From Notospermus geniculatus (taxonomy: Eukaryota > Nemertea > Pilidiophora > Heteronemertea > Lineidae): DNA of 64,000 bases. The number at the start of each line of letters is the position of its first letter. The first letter of the stretch is position 1. The stretch is taken from positions 14,020 through 78,019 of the forward strand of contig NMRB01003062.1 of the NCBI GenBank assembly GCA_002633025.1. The letters run 5' to 3'. A program made the position numbers and the translations under genes. The notes below the pieces were generated by a model that was given only the letters and a program-made list of their open reading frames with translations, did not search any database and was not told the DNA's origin. This document shows, piece by piece, positions 33,526 through 53,642 of the stretch.

Positions 33526-35149
33526 GCTATCCGGAGGGCTTCAAACTTGATTAGGCAGAAAGAAACTAAATGTATCACTGGCTGAAAAAAAGCCTGCATT
33601 CTCGTCACCAAATCTGAGTTTTTTGGGAGCAAACCTTGAAAGGAAGGAATCAACCTTTATATACTTTTTGTTATAGAAAACAAGTTCATTAATTGTTACA
33701 TGCAGTCAAGCTACTTCCTGGATTGTTAGTTTGGAAAACTGAAGACACCGTTTTTGAACCAGTCTTTCCACAATACTCGATGGCTATATGAAGCAAATAG
33801 TTTCTGGAGCCTTGCAAATGCCACACGTCACACCCGCACCTGTCACTGATGTGATCTTCAGTCCCGACAAATCATCATTCAAAACTACTTTTTCCAACCT
33901 TATTGATTTAGGCTACCAAATTTTCCCCTGTTGTTTCAGAGAGAAGTTGTTTCAATGATTCTCACATGGTCTTCAGCATGTTTAAACAAAAGCTTCATAG
34001 TTTGCAGGATTATTAATAGTGTTTCATGCCAGGATTTTAACCCTTAGAGTGGCGGGTTTTTTCAACTTTCCCTTCCCCTGTGACCGTTTTTTTTTTATTT
34101 TTTATTTATTTTTTATTGCCAAAAATGCACGTGTTTCGAAATTTTAATTTTATGACCTTTTCCGAGTATACTCGGTAACGGTCCTAAAAAAGATAATTGT
34201 CGCACCGAGTAACCTTAGGAAAATTTTTTTGAGGTCCCAGTGCCCCATACATTTTGTCATGGATGGTACCTTTTGGACATATCACCTTAGAAACTGGCTT
34301 AAATTGGGTGTTGACGCAAGTTATAGAGACCTTTTTTAACTGGCAAAAGTACCCTTTCCTAGGTTGAAGTACCCTTTTCACAAAGTTTGCACCGCGTGCC
34401 CATCTGAAAGTGAAATCCTAGATATAACCCTGATTCTGCATCTGATAAGAGACAATGCACTACCTACCGTGGGCCCTTAATGCGGCTTGAATTTCACAAT
34501 GAATACGGTATTCAATGAGATTTTGCACCTGACGAGACAACAATCCATGGATGTACCATTACCATCAATCACCATAGGAATGATTGATTTGAGAAAGTTT
34601 ATGCTGACGATCTCACTCTCAGCCAGGGAAATTCAATCATCACGTGGACTGATCAGGGTGAAAGTCCTATGAGGTGGTAGCTAGAGTACAACACCTGGTT
34701 AGAATCCCCTTGTCAAAAAATCTGTGGGTGAACAGCAATTTGTGCACCCCTCTCAGTCTAACTTCAAGTGGTCCGTATCATATCGAGTACTGCCGTAACA
34801 ATAACAATAATGATTCCCTGTCCAATCATCACGTCATACAAGTGGAGCATTCAAAGTGCATGCCCTGGGAATCATGCGGAGGTAGTCTGGGGGTACTTGT
34901 TCCCGCCTTCACCACATGTACTTTTGCATGGCGATATTGAGAGTGGCGCTAAGAGGTCATGATATCCTCAGGATGTTGGGAACAGAAGCCAAACTAAATC
35001 AATCACTGGCCACATGTCAATTTCATTTTGCCTACTTTGTACCAGATTCAATAGTAATATTCCTTCAACCCTGAAGGTATGGAGACTGCTTTTCATTCCT
35101 GCGTTTTTTTATTTGTTGGGATCCAGATGTTGTCCTTTCAAAATATCAA

Positions 35150-35447
35150 AGCTGTCCAGATACTGCAAGACAGCTCCAACCTAGAAGCAAGCGGTCCAGA
35201 TGACTGGACAGCTACATGTATCTTGGACAAGGAAAGCTGTCCAGATGCTGCAAGATTACTACATGTGTTACGGAGCAAGCTGTCCAGATGCTACAAGACA
35301 ACTAGGCCTACATGTATCCAGGAGAGAGCTGTCCAGATGCTGCTACAAGAGAACTACATATCCAGGAAAGAGCAGTTCAGATGCTGCTACAAGACAACTA
35401 CATGTATCCAGGAGAGAGCTGTCCAGATGCTGCTACAAGACAACTAC
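35150..35447 (+). repeat. Minisatellite, ~46-51 bp unit
   Basis: About six units built around AGCTGTCCAGATGCTGCTAC and ACAACTACATGTATCCAGGA. Later units are the most alike. All three forward frames stay open for a while, so frames here are repeat artefacts. Confidence 0.85.
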
Positions 35448-35522
35448 AGTGGAACCCCTCTAAATCGACCACACATGGGACCGGAGCCAACTGGTCTATT
35501 TAGAGGGGTGGTCAAACTTTAG
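35445..35522. mobile_element. pogo-like MITE fragment, TACAGTGGAACCCCTCTAAA
   Basis: Left TACAGTGGAACCCCTCTAAA is followed by an inverted GGTCTATTTAGAGGGGTGGTC-like end. The outer right terminus is eroded. It begins exactly where the preceding minisatellite stops. Confidence 0.55.
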
Positions 35523-36315
35523 CCAGGTTGAGATGGGGGGGGGGGTATTCATGCAGAATAGTATCACCAGACTGACCATACCAAGTCAACTGTACATTAA
35601 TTTTGATGCCATTAATTAGTGAACAAACTATGTAAATTTGAGATTTAGGTGAGGACATAAACATGTTCAGGGCTCTTTGACCACATGATTTAGCAACTAA
35701 GGTGAGCACTAATTAGCCGATACCCAGTCAATTAGCAACATTTCCTTTGAAATCCAAATTGCCCAGTTTAACTAAAAGTGCCCACTCAAAATACCACAAC
35801 ACCCTTGCCAAGCAAAGCCCCATCCCAGCTTGTAATTTACAATATAATACCATCTGCCACTTGCACTTCAGGTCTACCAGGACTTGAGCAGGTGTAACGT
35901 TTTCTGGTGTTCCCATGTTTCAGTGTTCCCCCAACAAAAGAACAGCTGGAGGGACCTTAGGCTACCTTTTCAAATAGGGGATACACAGAGAAATCTGTCA
36001 CTCTCGGTTCACAGTGTTCCCTAATTAGGGGATCCACTGGGAAATGGTAACGCAGTGGCACTTCACACTGAACTTTTGAAGGTTTCTTCTGATTCTCCAA
36101 ATATTGGTGCATTCAGGCTGAGTTCAATTAAAGGATTTTATATTTACCTTGCTGATGTCATGGTTTATTCATAACCTGAAATGTACAAGAGAAAATACTT
36201 TATCCGATGTGTTTCGTGGCCGTGGCCAGGAAGATTGCCGTGCCTAGATTTTCTAATTAAACACGTTCCCGTCAAGTTATAAAATGCAATCTAACAAAGG
36301 GCCTGTAGTAGCCTA

Positions 36316-36456
36316 CATCTTCGATAATCGAAGGCCGATCTGCGCACCACTGCGTTACAGCGCACATCACCCTTCGAGAAATAGACCGGTCTGCGGCGTA
36401 TCTTGGCACGATACCAACTTTACCAGTTGACTAATGAGATTGCACTTTATATCGGG
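36316..36456. mobile_element. Foldback/MITE copy 3, right half missing
   Basis: Left half of the same family as 1401-1706 and 22190-22477, starting CATCTTCGATAATCG and losing similarity after the GCACTTTATATCGGG segment. The right inverted terminus is absent. Confidence 0.75.
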
Positions 36457-36814
36457 AAATTAGGAAATCAGTTACCAAACTTGGAAAATACTTTCCTAAT
36501 ATAGTAAGTTCTGGAAATGTGGGTGCAAAATTTATTTCCATTTCAAGAAACAAAATGTTTCCATATGAGGAAATCGTATTATAGGACCTCCTTGAATTAT
36601 TTCCAGAATGGAAAGGTGTTTTTGGAAAAAGGTGTGAAAACACATGGTAACAAATGGTAACAATGGAGAACCTGCATTGGCCTGATTGCCAAAAATACAA
36701 TGGAAATATTGCAAGTGTGCTACTGCGGCAAACCCTGGCCTAATGTCTGTAGAGCAAATGAAATGGCCAGGGCCATTGTGCTCACCTCTGTGACAGAGTA
36801 TGAAGTGTGACTAA

Positions 36815-37052
36815 CAGGGATTGACATAAGCCAAGGCCATTTTCCAAAACACCCTTGCTGGCCCTCTATTCTAATCCAAAGTGATTGTTGTCCAAGGTCA
36901 TGGATGGTCAATTTCAGCTAGACCCAGTTTATTATCACATTTATCAAATGAAGGCACACAATAGGCCAAGGGTCAGCCAGCCATGGCCCTGGACACTTTA
37001 GAGGGCCAGCAAGGGTGTTTTGGAAAATGGCCTTGGCTTATGTCAATCCCTG
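36815..37052. mobile_element. hAT-like MITE with 54-bp perfect inverted repeats
   Basis: Left arm 36815-36868 and right arm 36999-37052 are exact reverse complements over 54 bases. Ends are CAGGGATTGACATAAG, in keeping with hAT-type CAGGG termini. Perfect arms suggest recent insertion. Confidence 0.85.
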
Positions 37053-37099
37053 GACTAGCCTGCTGATACACCGAGTGGTGAAGGATTAGTGCAGAAACA

Positions 37100-37930
37100 T
37101 CATAACATTTACTACCGATGAGATATGGCCAAAGTCAATTTATTAAGATGGCTGCCTGGCAGCCATGTCGAAGTCCAATAGACTCGAAATTTGGCATATA
37201 AGTAGAGGGTACCAAGACACATATTTAGGCACGGTTAAAGCATCCAAGCTTCTACGAGTTATGAGGTGTGGGTCGAAGTCCATTTTTCAAGATGGCTCCC
37301 TGGCGGCCATATTTGACGTCGAATCTGACTGAAATTGACCATATATTTATATGGTACCTAGATACATATTTTGACAAGGTTAAAACATCCTACCGACTCC
37401 TATTTATAAAATGTGGGTCAAAGTCCATTTTTCAAGATGGCTTCCTGGCGGCCATATTTGAAGTCCGATCGGGTTGAAATTTGGTGCATTTGTGCAGGGT
37501 GCCTAGATATATCTTCACACCAAATCACAACACTCTATGTCAAATAGCCATGAAATGTGCCACCAAACAGTGAATTTTGAACTTTGACCTCTGTGACCTT
37601 GAAAAGTAGGTCAAATCAAAAACCCGGGATTTATGTGATGTAGTCTCATCAGAGGAACCCACCATAAAAGTTTCGTGGTTCTAGCTAACAGCGTTCAGGA
37701 GATACGGCCGAAAGAAGGTTTTCACAAAGCGCCCCCTACAGGCCAGAGTGTACAAGCAGCAGCGCTACGTTCGGTCCAGAGATAGTTTTTACCATAGGGT
37801 ACCTGTACACCAAATTTCAAGTTTGTAACCCAAGCGGTTTAGAAACGTGCCACCCCTGTTAACGACGACGGACGCCGGACGCCGGACGACACACCATGAG
37901 AGAAGCTCACCTCACAGAGGTGAGCTAAAA
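37100..37930. repeat. Dispersed repeat related to the 27.8-kb element, ending in a hairpin
   Basis: Repeated CATTTTTCAAGATGGCTCCC and TGGCGGCCATATTTGA words about 150 bp apart, then the TGACCT half-site motif, then a GACGCCGGACGCCGGACGAC segment, ending in a hairpin GCTCACCT/AGGTGAGC (37907-37926) followed by TAAAA. A shorter relative is at 38930-39300. Confidence 0.6.
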
Positions 37931-38929
37931 AACTCATGCAGGGGTTTCCAAATCAGGAAAGATTTCAAGAAAATTTTCATCTTTCCTAAAAAGGACATCT
38001 CCCGTCCTGAAGGAAGCAGTTGTGCCTGGTGAGGTTTAATAACTCCACCTGAATAACGCCACCTGAAGACGACCAGGGAACACTGGCAGAAACGTTGTGG
38101 ATAATATACTGAAAGAAGGAGTACCAAAAAACTTTGTGTAGTGTATTTAATAACTCACCCCTGAGGACACGAAGAGTGATGAATACAGCAGCAACAACAA
38201 GAACAGTTGGCCCTGCAAGACTTTATGTTGTGTAACCATGAAGTCCTACATGTACATAATTTTTGTTATGCCATACAAAAAGTTTCCTGAGATGACAGAG
38301 ATAGATGTTCCCGGATACCACTGTGAAGATCAAAATGAATTAGGGGGTTCAGAAGCCATAGTATTAGCAGTTTTGTTTCCTGCATCAGAAGAAACACAAA
38401 ATAATGAAATGGCCAGGACTTTGTGTTCACCTGCTAGTGTTTCTTCTAGATCAAAATAGAAGGGTGCAGCACCCTGCCTCTCAAAAAGTGATTGTTGCCT
38501 TTTTTCAGAACAGCTAATGCATTTTCTATTACAGAAGGGTGGTAACCCTGACCTTTTCCTCAGTTCACCCTGACCTTTTCTTTGGTTATTTCAAAAAACC
38601 CTCTGCCCTTTCAAATTTCTGGAAGAAACACTAATTAGTTCCAAGGTACGGTATTGTCTGTTTTGAGACATGAGAGACGAATGTCACATTGACCCAGTAG
38701 CCCCCATTCAATAATAATCACCTGACTCAACTAAAATCTGTTCAAACCTGACTTGTCTCTTCAGGGCCAATTTCAGGATTATCAATGAAAACTGAGGTTA
38801 TGTGATGTTTCAATCCCAAGTGTTCATCCTTTTTGTCGCCACACATGATATATCCCCCATGGGCAGTAGCGTTTCTCCAAGAGGGTAGGCCTATTAGTAA
38901 TTTATGAAATACATGTATGGGCCAAAAGC

Positions 38930-39300
38930 CATTTTCAAAGATGGCCACCGGGCAGCCATGTTTGAGGTAGAATCGTGCCGAAAATTACTGAACACATAGA
39001 GGGGACCTAGATAAAGAATCACACCAAGTACTGACTCTAGGTCAAATAAATAGCCAGGAACAAGCCACCAAATGGCAAAATTTTGAACTTTGACCTCTGT
39101 GACCTTGAAAAGTAGGTCAAATCAAAAACCTGTAAAGTAGGCCTAGATGTACCTATGATAAAAATTTGGAGATGATCCAGTCAGTAGGCCTAGTTCAGGA
39201 GTTATTGCACTTTTTGTGTTTTCGGTTTTGGCCACCTAGTGGCCAAGCCAAGAACCGAATTGACCGAAACTTGGTATCATAGGTCATCTGACCTTGCGGT
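38930..39300. repeat. Partial copy of the TGGC/TGACCT dispersed repeat
   Basis: Shows CATTTTCAAAGATGGCCACC, the 29-base TGACCT...AGGTCA segment at 39091-39119, and TTTTGGCCACCTAGTGGCC. Confidence 0.6.
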
Positions 39301-40096
39301 AAGGTGTGAAGGGCTAATCCCCTAATCCCCTAATGTTGTGTTGACAGGGCACCGTTACTGACCCCCCCCCCCCCCACCGCCGGGCTTGGTACTTTCGACT
39401 TGCTGAGCCTGAACCCTGGTCCCTGTGACTGGGACAGTTGGACTCAGACTGGATTCAGACTGGACTCAGACACCCAACAACATGCAGGCCTCGACCTATC
39501 AGTTACTTGGTTTTGTGGGCCTAGAGCTAATACTACTAGTGCACACAGTCATTTCTGGTACACCCTGTAGGCCCGCCTGTTGGCCGCTGACAGTAATCCT
39601 CCTGCTGAGCTGAGTGATTTCAGGGATTAATAGTTATGCGATGAATGCCTGCCCTGAATGCCTGGAACAACATGGTGACCAAGAAGGCCAACAAAAGATT
39701 ACCACAGCCACAGCTGTTCTTACCTTTCATGCCTTTTGACTTGTCAATTCCATGCTTGCATGAATAGCCCACGGGCCTGTCAATTACACCAGAACCAGCA
39801 CACAACCACAAAGCCCGACCACAACACAGCAAATCCTGGACCGCAAATCAACCATGTGTGAAATAGGACAGTGGTAGACCTACCACAAGTAAGTGGTAGT
39901 AGTGACCTAACCACATTGTAGGCCTACAATCTTAGTGAACAGACGACGAATCCAGTGTGGACAAGCCTGGGTGGCTAACTGGCTAAAGCGAAACTTACCG
40001 ATGGTGATAACTTCCCTGAGCGACTGTGCACTATGCTAAGGCACTTGTACACAACACGCGCAACAGTTTGTAAGAAGCTGCCCACATACCACTAGT

Positions 40097-40882
40097 TAGA
40101 CTCTAGACTGGTCCCCTGTCGTAGTTCTCGCTTCACTACTACGACAGGCATTTTGAACGCCAACTCGGCATGTGATTGGTCAGCCAAACGTCATGAACGG
40201 TCGCGCCATGAGTCATATCTATTTTTAGAGACTCCCCGCAACGTTGAAAGTCTTTATTGCTCATTTGCATACGTGTGTCAGAAAACAGGCAAACATGGCG
40301 GACGCGGCCTGTCGTAGTAGTGGAGGAACGGAGCGATACGACAGGGGACCAGTCTAGTTAGACTCGGGACCCAGTCGTTGTGTCGCTCCGGCCGCCGCAC
40401 TCCACTCCACAAACGACTGGGCAAGCAAGCTGCAAAATCAGCGGCTAGCGTACCGACAACAACAACGGCCATCTCGACCAATGAAATTGCCCGAAAGCAA
40501 TCTACTAGGGGAAATCTGGCACACTTTTGATTGGTTGTTATTGATGAAATTTACCAGAGCCTCTCGCCCGTCTAGAATCTTTTCAAAGTCACTAGCAGGA
40601 TATTTTTTTATCCGTAAGTACTGCTTATGGCACACAGCATCGAACTCAGGTACCAGGATACCGTGCTTGGCCTCGAAAAAAGTTCCGATATAATCAGCTG
40701 ATTTGAATCTTGCAACGAGCAGACGACGGCCGTTGAAGACGCAGTTTCTGATTGGCTGAACTCATTCACATCCGTTGTTGTTGTCGGTACGCTAGCCGCT
40801 GATTTTGCAGCTTGCTTTCCCAGTCGTTTGTGGAGTGTAGTGCGGCGGCCGGAGCGACACAACGACTGGGTCCCGAGTCTAA
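40097..40882. mobile_element. Large foldback element with >100-bp arms, interrupted by another insertion
   Basis: Arms start TTAGACTCGGGACCCAGTCG and run for more than 100 bp on each side (about 40356-40475 and 40765-40882), including CTCCGGCCGCCGCAC and GCAAAATCAGCGGCTAGCGT. CCACTAG at 40089-40096 and after 40882 looks like the target duplication. A 255-bp element sits in the left tip. Confidence 0.8.
40103..40357. mobile_element. Nested foldback element, TAGACTGGTCCCCTGTCGTA ends
   Basis: Ends TAGACTGGTCCCCTGTCGTA and TACGACAGGGGACCAGTCTA. The flanking GTTAGACTC occurs on both sides (7-9 bp, exact limits ambiguous because the element ends share TAGACT with the host). Confidence 0.8.
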
Positions 40883-41098
40883 CCACTAGTGGGCTATATA
40901 CATCCATGTAGTAGATCTCTACATTGTATGGGTACAATAATATCGGTAGTGTAGGTTACAGTTATAGATCTACATAGTATAGACCTATACCCGTTCACTG
41001 ACGAGTGACGGCGCTGCTGTTGCCTCCGCGACATTCTCGGGGGTTGCAGATGGCGCCGGTGTAAAAGGACAGAATGTCCCCAGAAAAAGGTGTCCCAG

Positions 41099-41379
41099 CA
41101 GGCGCGGATCCAGAGGGGGTTTTGGGGTCGTGACCCCTGCTCGCCACCACCAATTGTTTTTTTCTTCAATAACCGGGTAAAATAAGCAAAAAAACTGCGT
41201 AAAAATAAAGCTTCTGTTTTGATACTGAGATGCCAGGAAATCACGTGTACGGCCTTTTAATTTTTTCTGGGGGAGGGCCCTCCAGACCCCCCGTCGTCGC
41301 AGGCGCCTTTGGCGCCCACCTGCAAAGTCGGTCTTCGCCGGCCCTGACCCCCTCTGCAAAAATCCTGGATCCGCGCCTG
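41099..41379. mobile_element. hAT-like MITE, CAGGCGCGGATCCAG ends
   Basis: 281 bp from CAGGCGCGGATCCAG to CTGGATCCGCGCCTG. No unmistakable target duplication. Confidence 0.65.
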
Positions 41380-42203
41380 CCTAGGATAAAAAGATTTTCT
41401 TTAAATGTTACATTCTAATTTCTGACGATTATGGTTATCCGCCGACCATGCATCTCCTTAATCCGTCATTGAACAACAGAGGCGGGCACTTTTTACAGGG
41501 GGACATGCTTTTGAATGAATTTTTTTCTGGAGAGATCCCCGAAGGACTTTGCGACGCTCGCAGATTCGCAACATTTTCATACCCGAAATTGCATCTCGGT
41601 ACGTCCCAGGGGCGGATGCAAGATTTTTTAGTGCGGGGGAGGGGGTGAGACGTTTGAGCATTAGTTGGGTACCCGGTCGAGCCTTCATATCGAGGCAGGA
41701 CCGCGTTTTGGCGCTTGACGTACCGCATTTGGTCGACTTTTTGGCGGGAAATATAGGCATACGCGCGCTAAATAGCTATTGGAAAGCTGGCTCCATCGAT
41801 GCGTTATGGCGCGCGAAATCTCGCGCCGAAATGTCGACCAAGACGTTTCCATCCGTTTTGGTGCGTGACGTCAGGCTTTTCGGGCGCGAGATATGCGCGC
41901 TGTAAAGCGATCTTAGCCTCAGCGATTTTTTAACAATCCTGACGATATGAACTGTAACCTGTTGTTAGGCCTATACATCTGTCAGAAAGAAAGGGAAATG
42001 TTTTTATCTGTCGTATATACACAAGGAAGGGTCATAAATCATCGCCAAGGCATACTTTAGTCACCGACAAAAAGAAAACCGCCATCGCAATTTTGGCGCC
42101 ATGCCGTAAAGTATAAAGTCGGGTAGCAAAAATATCGAGGCACGTGGAAATTCGCCCACTTTCATTGAAACTCGTTGGTAGCCGGGCGAGAGTGTGTGTG
42201 TGT

Positions 42204-42231
42204 NNNNNNNNNNNNNNNNNNNNNNNNNNNN
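42204..42231. other. Run of Ns
   Basis: 28 undetermined bases following a GT dinucleotide run. Size may be nominal. Confidence 0.99.
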
Positions 42232-42488
42232 GGGGCTTTACTAAGGCTAAATCTACGTTTTAATAACGTTTTAGTTAGGCCGATTGCAAAAAAAGATGAG
42301 GCCTGTAGAAAGGCAGGGTACACCATGATCATCGTCGAGTTCAGAGGCGCCGGACGCCCATCCTGAGAATCCCAGGGCTTCGCGCTCGCTCACTCGCCCA
42401 TTGAAGGGAGGGTACGAGGCCCGTAAATGACCTGAGATCTCAGGATGCCGGACACCATGCCTTCAGCCAAACTTAGCATTAAATTAGC

Positions 42489-42575
42489 ATCCTCCCATAG
42501 CAGGGCTTTGGTCTCGTTCCTCTTCATACACTCCCATTTTATGTGAGTGGATGAAGAGGAGCGACAAAGGATTTG
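42489..42575. mobile_element. Short palindrome, TCCTCCCATAGCAGGGCTTT, copy 1
   Basis: Arms with AGCAGGGCTTTGGTCTCG and CTCCTCTTCATACACT / GGATGAAGAGGAGCGA. Copies also at 52013-52098 and 57718-57806. Confidence 0.7.
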
Positions 42576-42639
42576 CGGACCTAAAGTTACCGGGGCTTTG
42601 TGAATAAGCTCCCAGGGTCCACTTAGACTTAAGTAGGCC

Positions 42640-43020
42640 TAGACATTGTTAAGTCAAAAAGTAAGAAAGTGTGACACTTATCTTTTGTGTTGAACAAAGG
42701 ATAAGTGTCACACTTCTAAGACTTAGAGTAGTGGGCCCTCTTGGGCCCATATATTCATCAATACTTTAAGTCTAAAGGCCCGTTTCCACTATAGCGGATT
42801 CCGCCGCGTCTTGCGGCGAGCGGAGCGGTTTTCACAGGCATTGGGATAGGCCATTGTATTGTTACACCATCGAAGGATTATCCAAAGCCCTGTGAAAACC
42901 GCACCGCTCGCCGCGGAATCCGCTATAGTGGAAACGGACCTTAAGTGTGACACTCCCGGGGTGACACTTATCCTTTGTTCAACACAAAAGATAAGTATCA
43001 GACAAAAGTAGTTTTATGAT
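42640..43020. mobile_element. Remnants of the TTAAGTCTAAGTGTGACACT palindrome family
   Basis: Two partial units: about 42650-42740, and one split by a 166-bp insertion (42745-42775 plus 42942-43020). Shared words are TGTGACACTTATC, TTTGTTCAACACAAA and ACTTAAG, as in 2215-2332 and 57331-57440. Confidence 0.7.
42776..42941. mobile_element. PIF/Harbinger-like MITE with TAA target duplication
   Basis: 166 bp; ends AGGCCCGTTTCCACTATAGC and the complement GCTATAGTGGAAACGGACCT; flanked by TAA at 42773-42775 and 42942-42944. The 3-bp TWA duplication and GGSCC-type ends fit Harbinger-type MITEs. Confidence 0.8.
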
Positions 43021-43892
43021 AGGCCGTGGTCCGCATACGGCGGCAATTTAAAGTGCAGTACCACGTTATTTCATAAGTTACATGTAGATTATCAAAAAAT
43101 ATACTTAGGCCAAAATACCCTTACGGAAGCGTATCCCAGTGTTAAAAAGTTCCTACCTGATGCGACCGAGTCACCGAAAATCCTATTTTAGTTGTTGGGA
43201 GGCAAGCAGAATCTTATCGAAGTTTTGTCCTCGTTAATGATACCAACGTCCAACCCCACGCTGCAGGCGCTCGTGAAAAAAAGGCAGTTGTGGGTTTGCG
43301 TCGTTGCTCATCCGCTCTTAACAGGTGTGATGAATTGCAGCATTGACGTAATATAGGCGTTTGATCAACAGATGCAAGGTTGCTAAAGCACTCTGTCTTG
43401 GAAAACCATCAAGGCTGCGGGGGGGGGGGGGGGGGGGNGAATTGTGAGATAGCTTCCACTCAGGGCAGGGTCATCTTACTTATTCTTGGTTTAAGAAGTC
43501 CCAGGTCAGAAGATGCAGATTTCTTCCTGCCAAGCATGAGTTCTGGCATGATGGGTTAGAAGAAAGATTGGAAATAATTCTGCCTGTTTTGATCTTCATA
43601 TTGTGCACTAACACTGCAAATGTATGGGCCACTTAGGTCATAAACAGCATTACCGGTATGTAATAGGAGCTGTCAGCGAGTTGACCACTAGGTGTCACTA
43701 GGGCCGAATTCAATGCATCTAGCGGACCCAGTCATTATCGATCGAGCAGCGATCATAATAGATTTCCTGTACATTTGGTCCGCTAAGACTGTGCTGCCAT
43801 CTGTTAGCAATATGCGCGGCTGACTGCTCCTATTGACACATACCTTGTAAAATCTAAAGTTTGCTTAATACACCTTCACTAATGTGCAAACT

Positions 43893-44035
43893 CAGGGCCG
43901 TATTTAACTTTTTGGTCCAGGGGAGCAGGAGCCTCTCAGGGAGCAGAAGACCTCTTTTTGCTGTTTTTTGCCCAAAATCTGCATGAAAATCACTTTTTTT
44001 GGTTGGCTCAGGGGCCCCCTTTAAATACGGCCCTG
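43893..44035. mobile_element. hAT-like MITE, CAGGGCCGTATTTAA ends
   Basis: 143 bp from CAGGGCCGTATTTAA to the complement TTAAATACGGCCCTG. No exact 8-bp duplication seen. Confidence 0.75.
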
Positions 44036-44401
44036 AAACTGCATAAACATTGCATAAGAGATTGCCATTTCTGTTGCTGCACAATTAACTGCAGTTGCTT
44101 TAAAAGAAGACAACACAGCGTAAGGATTCGCTGTCAACTTTATTCATCAAAATAGACTAGGCACGGTCTTTGAGCATATATAGATACATGTAGTGATAAA
44201 ATCTGGCTACTTTTCAACAACTTGAGTGAACACCTGGGAGCTTGACATGAATACCTGGGAGCTCAAGGTTCTGATTTTCTTCATATCACCTTTCTCTTTT
44301 CATCCAAGGCATACAGAAGTTGGGCAGCACTACAACAAAATCCAGGGATCTTATTCATACGTAGAGCCTCCATAACTTCACCTATCCGCACCTAATACAA
44401 T

Positions 44402-44606
44402 GTATGTCACCCGCTCCAGCAAAAGCAGGCGCTTGTCGCAACCGAGGACAGGGATAACGGCCTTACATGTTTTTACACAAAAGCTGAAATGTACGTATCT
44501 GCAGGTTGACAATAGTAGTGGAGAGCAGTGATAATACTTGAGTAAAGTGATGACCAATGATGATCACTTGCAACAAATGCCTGCTTTGCTGGATCGGGTC
44601 ACATAT
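44402..44606. mobile_element. Foldback element, ATGTCACCCGCTCCAGC ends
   Basis: Related to 32150-32334: GCAAAAGCAGGCGCTTGTCG on the left, its approximate complement on the right, ending GGATCGGGTCACATAT. Confidence 0.7.
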
Positions 44607-44927
44607 TTGTTAGGCACAGATTTAACAACAGGTTATGCACAAATGGACAATAGTTTTCACCTAATAAAATTTATGCGGGTGTCTTGAATGGGGTCCCAGC
44701 TGTTATCAATCCTACGGAAACACAGCAATCAATATCAATTTATTTATCTTGATCTGTTTTGTAAAGTACATGTAACATCTAAGGTGGTCACAGAAGAGAA
44801 TATTCCAGCAGTGTTTCAAGAATTCCCAAGCATGAACCTGATTCTGCATATCGTCAATAAGTATGGGATATATAATCAATATGAACAGCTGACCTAACTT
44901 CAAACAATAAATATTGTGTCAACTGAC

Positions 44928-45264
44928 ATATGTGACCCTCCAGCACAAAATCAGTGTAAAGTCGCATGGAATATGAGCCAAAACGTACTGGCTTGACACC
45001 AGGAGAGACAGGATCACTCCGACTTCACAACAGACAGACAGCACCGAAATTGACAAATGTAACCCCCACCACAAAACCAATCATCAGTCACGCTGAGGTT
45101 GGCAAGTTCGGACCATTGTATTTGTCAAATTCAGTATTGTCTGCGTGTCTGTTGTGAAGTCTGAGTGATTCTTTTTCTGTCTTTATCTTCTGGTGTCATG
45201 GCAGTATGTTTGGGCTCATTTTCCGAGCGACTTTACACTGGTTTTGTAGCGGAGGGTCACATAC
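44928..45264. mobile_element. Foldback element, ATATGTGACCCTCCAGC ends
   Basis: ATATGTGACCCTCC on the left and GGAGGGTCACATA on the right, followed by inverted CAGTGTAAAGTCG / CGACTTTACACTGG. About 337 bp. Confidence 0.7.
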
Positions 45265-45539
45265 TAATATCATGTCACTTTGCACCAATATCAACTCTCA
45301 GCACGTGTCACTTTGCACCAATATCAACTCTCAGCACATTCAATTTCAGGTCAAAAAAGTCTTTTTCAAATGTCTATGATTCTCTAACATTGACAAAATT
45401 TGTCAATGTATGATGAATTAACGATTAACCCTATTGCTGCGCAGTGTCAATTTCAATGTCATAAATTTGGCAACCCATGTGCATTTGGGCTTAGGTTTAG
45501 GCTTCACAATGATATTCCCTTATACATTTATCCATAATA

Positions 45540-53642
<8,103 letters not shown>

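Larger units (their letters stand above)
26390..45539. other. 19-kb region without a recognised gene, filled with transposon remnants
   Basis: Between the receptor start and the IARS2 stop I find no frame with family motifs or phase-consistent exons. Individual repeats are listed separately. Undescribed parts look like unique AT-rich DNA. The receptor promoter and any 5' UTR exons should lie at the low-coordinate end. Confidence 0.55.

Noticed and set aside
35079-35522. 147-codon open frame with Cys-rich repeats
   Set aside because: It lies over the 46-51 bp minisatellite, and several overlapping frames are open in the same stretch. No splice or family support.
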